Of a stretch of DNA of 14,043 nt, positions 12,981 through 14,043 are shown piece after piece. Origin of the DNA: DATFPQ01 sp035264765. Lineage in GTDB: Bacteria; Actinomycetota; Actinomycetes; Actinomycetales; Angustibacteraceae. Position 1 is the stretch's first letter. Each line of letters opens with the position of its first letter. The stretch spans positions 1-14,043 of the forward strand of contig DATFPQ010000189.1 in the NCBI GenBank assembly GCA_035264765.1. The letters are read 5' to 3'. A program made the translations under genes and the position numbers. The notes below the pieces were generated by a model, which saw nothing but the letters and a program-made list of their open reading frames with translations, did no database searches and was not told the origin of the DNA.

Positions 12981-13717
12981 CGTCTCGGCCCTGCGCCGGC
13001 GGTCCGCTCGTACTCCGCCAGGTCCACCACGGGGGCTCGCGACGGGCGCTGCCGCAGCAGCCCCCACCGGTCGGCGCGGAGCAGGGCCTCCGTGCGCGTC
13101 GTGACCCCGAGCCGGCCGTAGAGCGCCGACAGCAGGCGGTACATCTCCCGCTCGGAGTACCCGGCCGACTTGGCCAGGCTGGTCACCGTGGCACCGTTCA
13201 CCAGCTCCCGCAGCCACCCGACCTGCTGCTCACTGAGCGCCGGAGCGGCGTCGTCCGGCATCACTCCGGCGGCCAGCTGGCGGGCCACGCCAGAAGGCAG
13301 GACGGCGGACCCCCGCGCCGCCGCCGCAAAGGTCTGCACCAGGTCCTCGAGCTCGGCGTCCAGGGCGACCGCTCCGGTGCACCGGGACAGCGCACGGGCG
13401 TAGCTGGTCGCGCTCGCCTCGCGCAGCAGGACGACGGAGCGCACATCGGGAACCCGAGCCTGCAGCTGCTGGACCCTGCGCAGCGACGCCTCGTCGTCGA
13501 CCGTCACCACCATCCGGCTGCCCCCCTCACGGGTCCAGTGGTCGATCTGGTCCTCGTCCCCGACGTCGAAGCCGGCCTCGGTCAGCACCGCGCGAAGACC
13601 GCGCTCGAACAGCGGATTGAGGTCTAACAGGACGATCTTCAGCTGAGGCCCGAGGTCCGGCCGCGGGGCCGTGCGCCCCAGCCCCCCGGCGGCTCTGGAG
13701 CCCCCTGTGCGGTCCAT
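12977..13717 (-). CDS. LuxR/NarL-type regulator with degenerate receiver domain
   Basis: The 246-residue protein has a 26-residue Gly/Arg/Pro-rich leader, a receiver-like domain (about 27-135) and a C-terminal LuxR-type helix-turn-helix (about 160-221: L-S-E-Q-Q-V-G-W-L-R-E-L, then T-V-T-S-L-A-K-S-A-G-Y-S-E-R-E-M-Y-R-L-L). The receiver starts L-K-I-V-L-L-D-L-N-P-L-F-E-R-G-L, with one acidic residue where two are usual. The beta-3 region reads V-V-T-V-D-D-E, the switch Thr is replaced (V-V-L-L-R-E), and the conserved Lys after beta-5 is absent (G-A-V-A-L-D). Classical phosphorylation by a histidine kinase is therefore doubtful, and no kinase is adjacent. A single Cys (113) precedes beta-5. The start ATG at 13717 follows a GGAGAGGA eight bases upstream; TTG at 13720 is an alternative. 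Coupling to the rhodanese suggests a shared physiological signal. Confidence 0.85.
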   Translation of the reverse strand: MDRTGGSRAAGGLGRTAPRPDLGPQLKIVLLDLNPLFERGLRAVLTEAGFDVGDEDQIDHWTREGGSRMVVTVDDEASLRRVQQLQARVPDVRSVVLLREASATSYARALSRCTGAVALDAELEDLVQTFAAAARGSAVLPSGVARQLAAGVMPDDAAPALSEQQVGWLRELVNGATVTSLAKSAGYSEREMYRLLSALYGRLGVTTRTEALLRADRWGLLRQRPSRAPVVDLAEYERTAGAGPRR

Positions 13718-14043
13718 CAAGACGGTCCTCTCCCTGCGCCCCTTCGCCCCTGACCCTCATTGACGCACCATCGCCGCAGCCGGGCCTGGGCGTGGCGCGA
13801 AACGCGCTGCGGCGCGGCGCTACTACCACGTCTCCGGTTGCCGGTGTGCGTTAACTCCCTGACATCGACTGACGAATATCTGGCAGCACGCTGCCAGGAG
13901 GTACACCGACCACTGACTGCCTGGGCAGGAAGGGCGGTTGGCTCCTTCCGCTTTCACCTCAAAACGGGCACTCTGCCGGGATCCCCTGCCGCCTCAACGA
14001 CGCGGCGTCTCCCGATATCCGGCCACCCAGGAGCGTCACCGCC
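13718..14043. other. Non-coding, structured intergenic region upstream of the regulator gene
   Basis: I see no gene in these 326 bp. The half nearest the regulator is GC-rich with a GCGCG-AAA-CGCGC hairpin (13795-13807). The part from about 13850 to 13990 is visibly less GC-rich and holds several inverted repeats: 13880-13897, CTGCC-TG-GGCAG at 13917-13928, and GGAAGG/CCTTCC at 13928-13933 with 13944-13949. Three CTGAC words occur at 13859, 13870 and 13913. The last bases (ccaggagcgtcaccgcc) contain AGGAG and may precede a rightward gene starting just beyond the window. Confidence 0.6.
13880..13897. promoter_or_regulatory. Perfect 18-bp palindrome, candidate operator
   Basis: CTGGCAGC-AC-GCTGCCAG is perfectly self-complementary across a two-base centre. 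Its size and symmetry suit a dimeric repressor, and the centre is short for a terminator loop. It sits 163 bp upstream of the regulator start and close to the start of any rightward gene beyond the window. A role as an RNA stem is also possible. Confidence 0.45.

Noticed and set aside
13880..13949. Guanidine-II (mini-ykkC) type riboswitch
   Set aside because: There are two nearby stems, but the loops are not the required ACGR tetraloops and there is no guanidine-related gene in view.

Overview
The window comes from a very GC-rich actinobacterium. Support for this: strong GC bias at third codon positions, frequent GTG/TTG starts, 4-bp GTGA stop/start couplings, and actinobacteria-typical families (a DUF222/13E12-type HNH protein, a TIGR02569-like kinase-fold protein, an Rv2061-like F420-type PPOX protein, DUF6194, DUF1905). 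A Geodermatophilaceae-like source (Blastococcus, Modestobacter) would fit, but that is inference.

Left part (1-1900): the 3' end of a DUF222-type HNH gene, then about 300 bp of degenerate GC-rich tandem repeat (about 16-18 bp units, with one perfect 34-bp period). The repeat runs into the 3' end of a leftward gene for a membrane-anchored protein. A small four-helix membrane protein gene follows, then a short gap with three copies of a 16-bp repeat.

Sugar-acid unit (1898-3810, leftward): a uronate-dehydrogenase-like SDR, translationally coupled to an enolase-superfamily acid-sugar dehydratase. Together they look like the first two steps of oxidative catabolism of a uronic acid or related sugar.

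Centre (3866-9287): a membrane-anchored protein of unknown function; a secreted VCBS/FG-GAP-repeat protein with an M15-type peptidase domain; an SGNH-hydrolase-like protein with Glu where the block V catalytic His is expected; a 60-residue heavy-metal-associated (HMA) domain that seems to lack about a third of the fold; a compact three-gene set (PPOX/F420 oxidoreductase, TIGR02569-like kinase fold, DUF6194); and a convergent DUF1905 gene.

Right part (9440-14043): a DAO-type FAD oxidoreductase; a convergent MFS drug-efflux-type transporter with a TTG start; a leftward pair in which a LuxR-type regulator with a degenerate receiver domain is coupled by a GTGA overlap to a tandem-rhodanese sulfurtransferase; and a final 326-bp non-coding stretch with several inverted repeats, lying upstream of that pair.

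Most genes are ordinary accessory or housekeeping-type actinobacterial genes. The items most worth a second look are the repeat array beside the HNH gene, the degenerate-receiver/rhodanese pair, the shortened HMA protein, the altered SGNH triad and the structured right-hand intergenic region.
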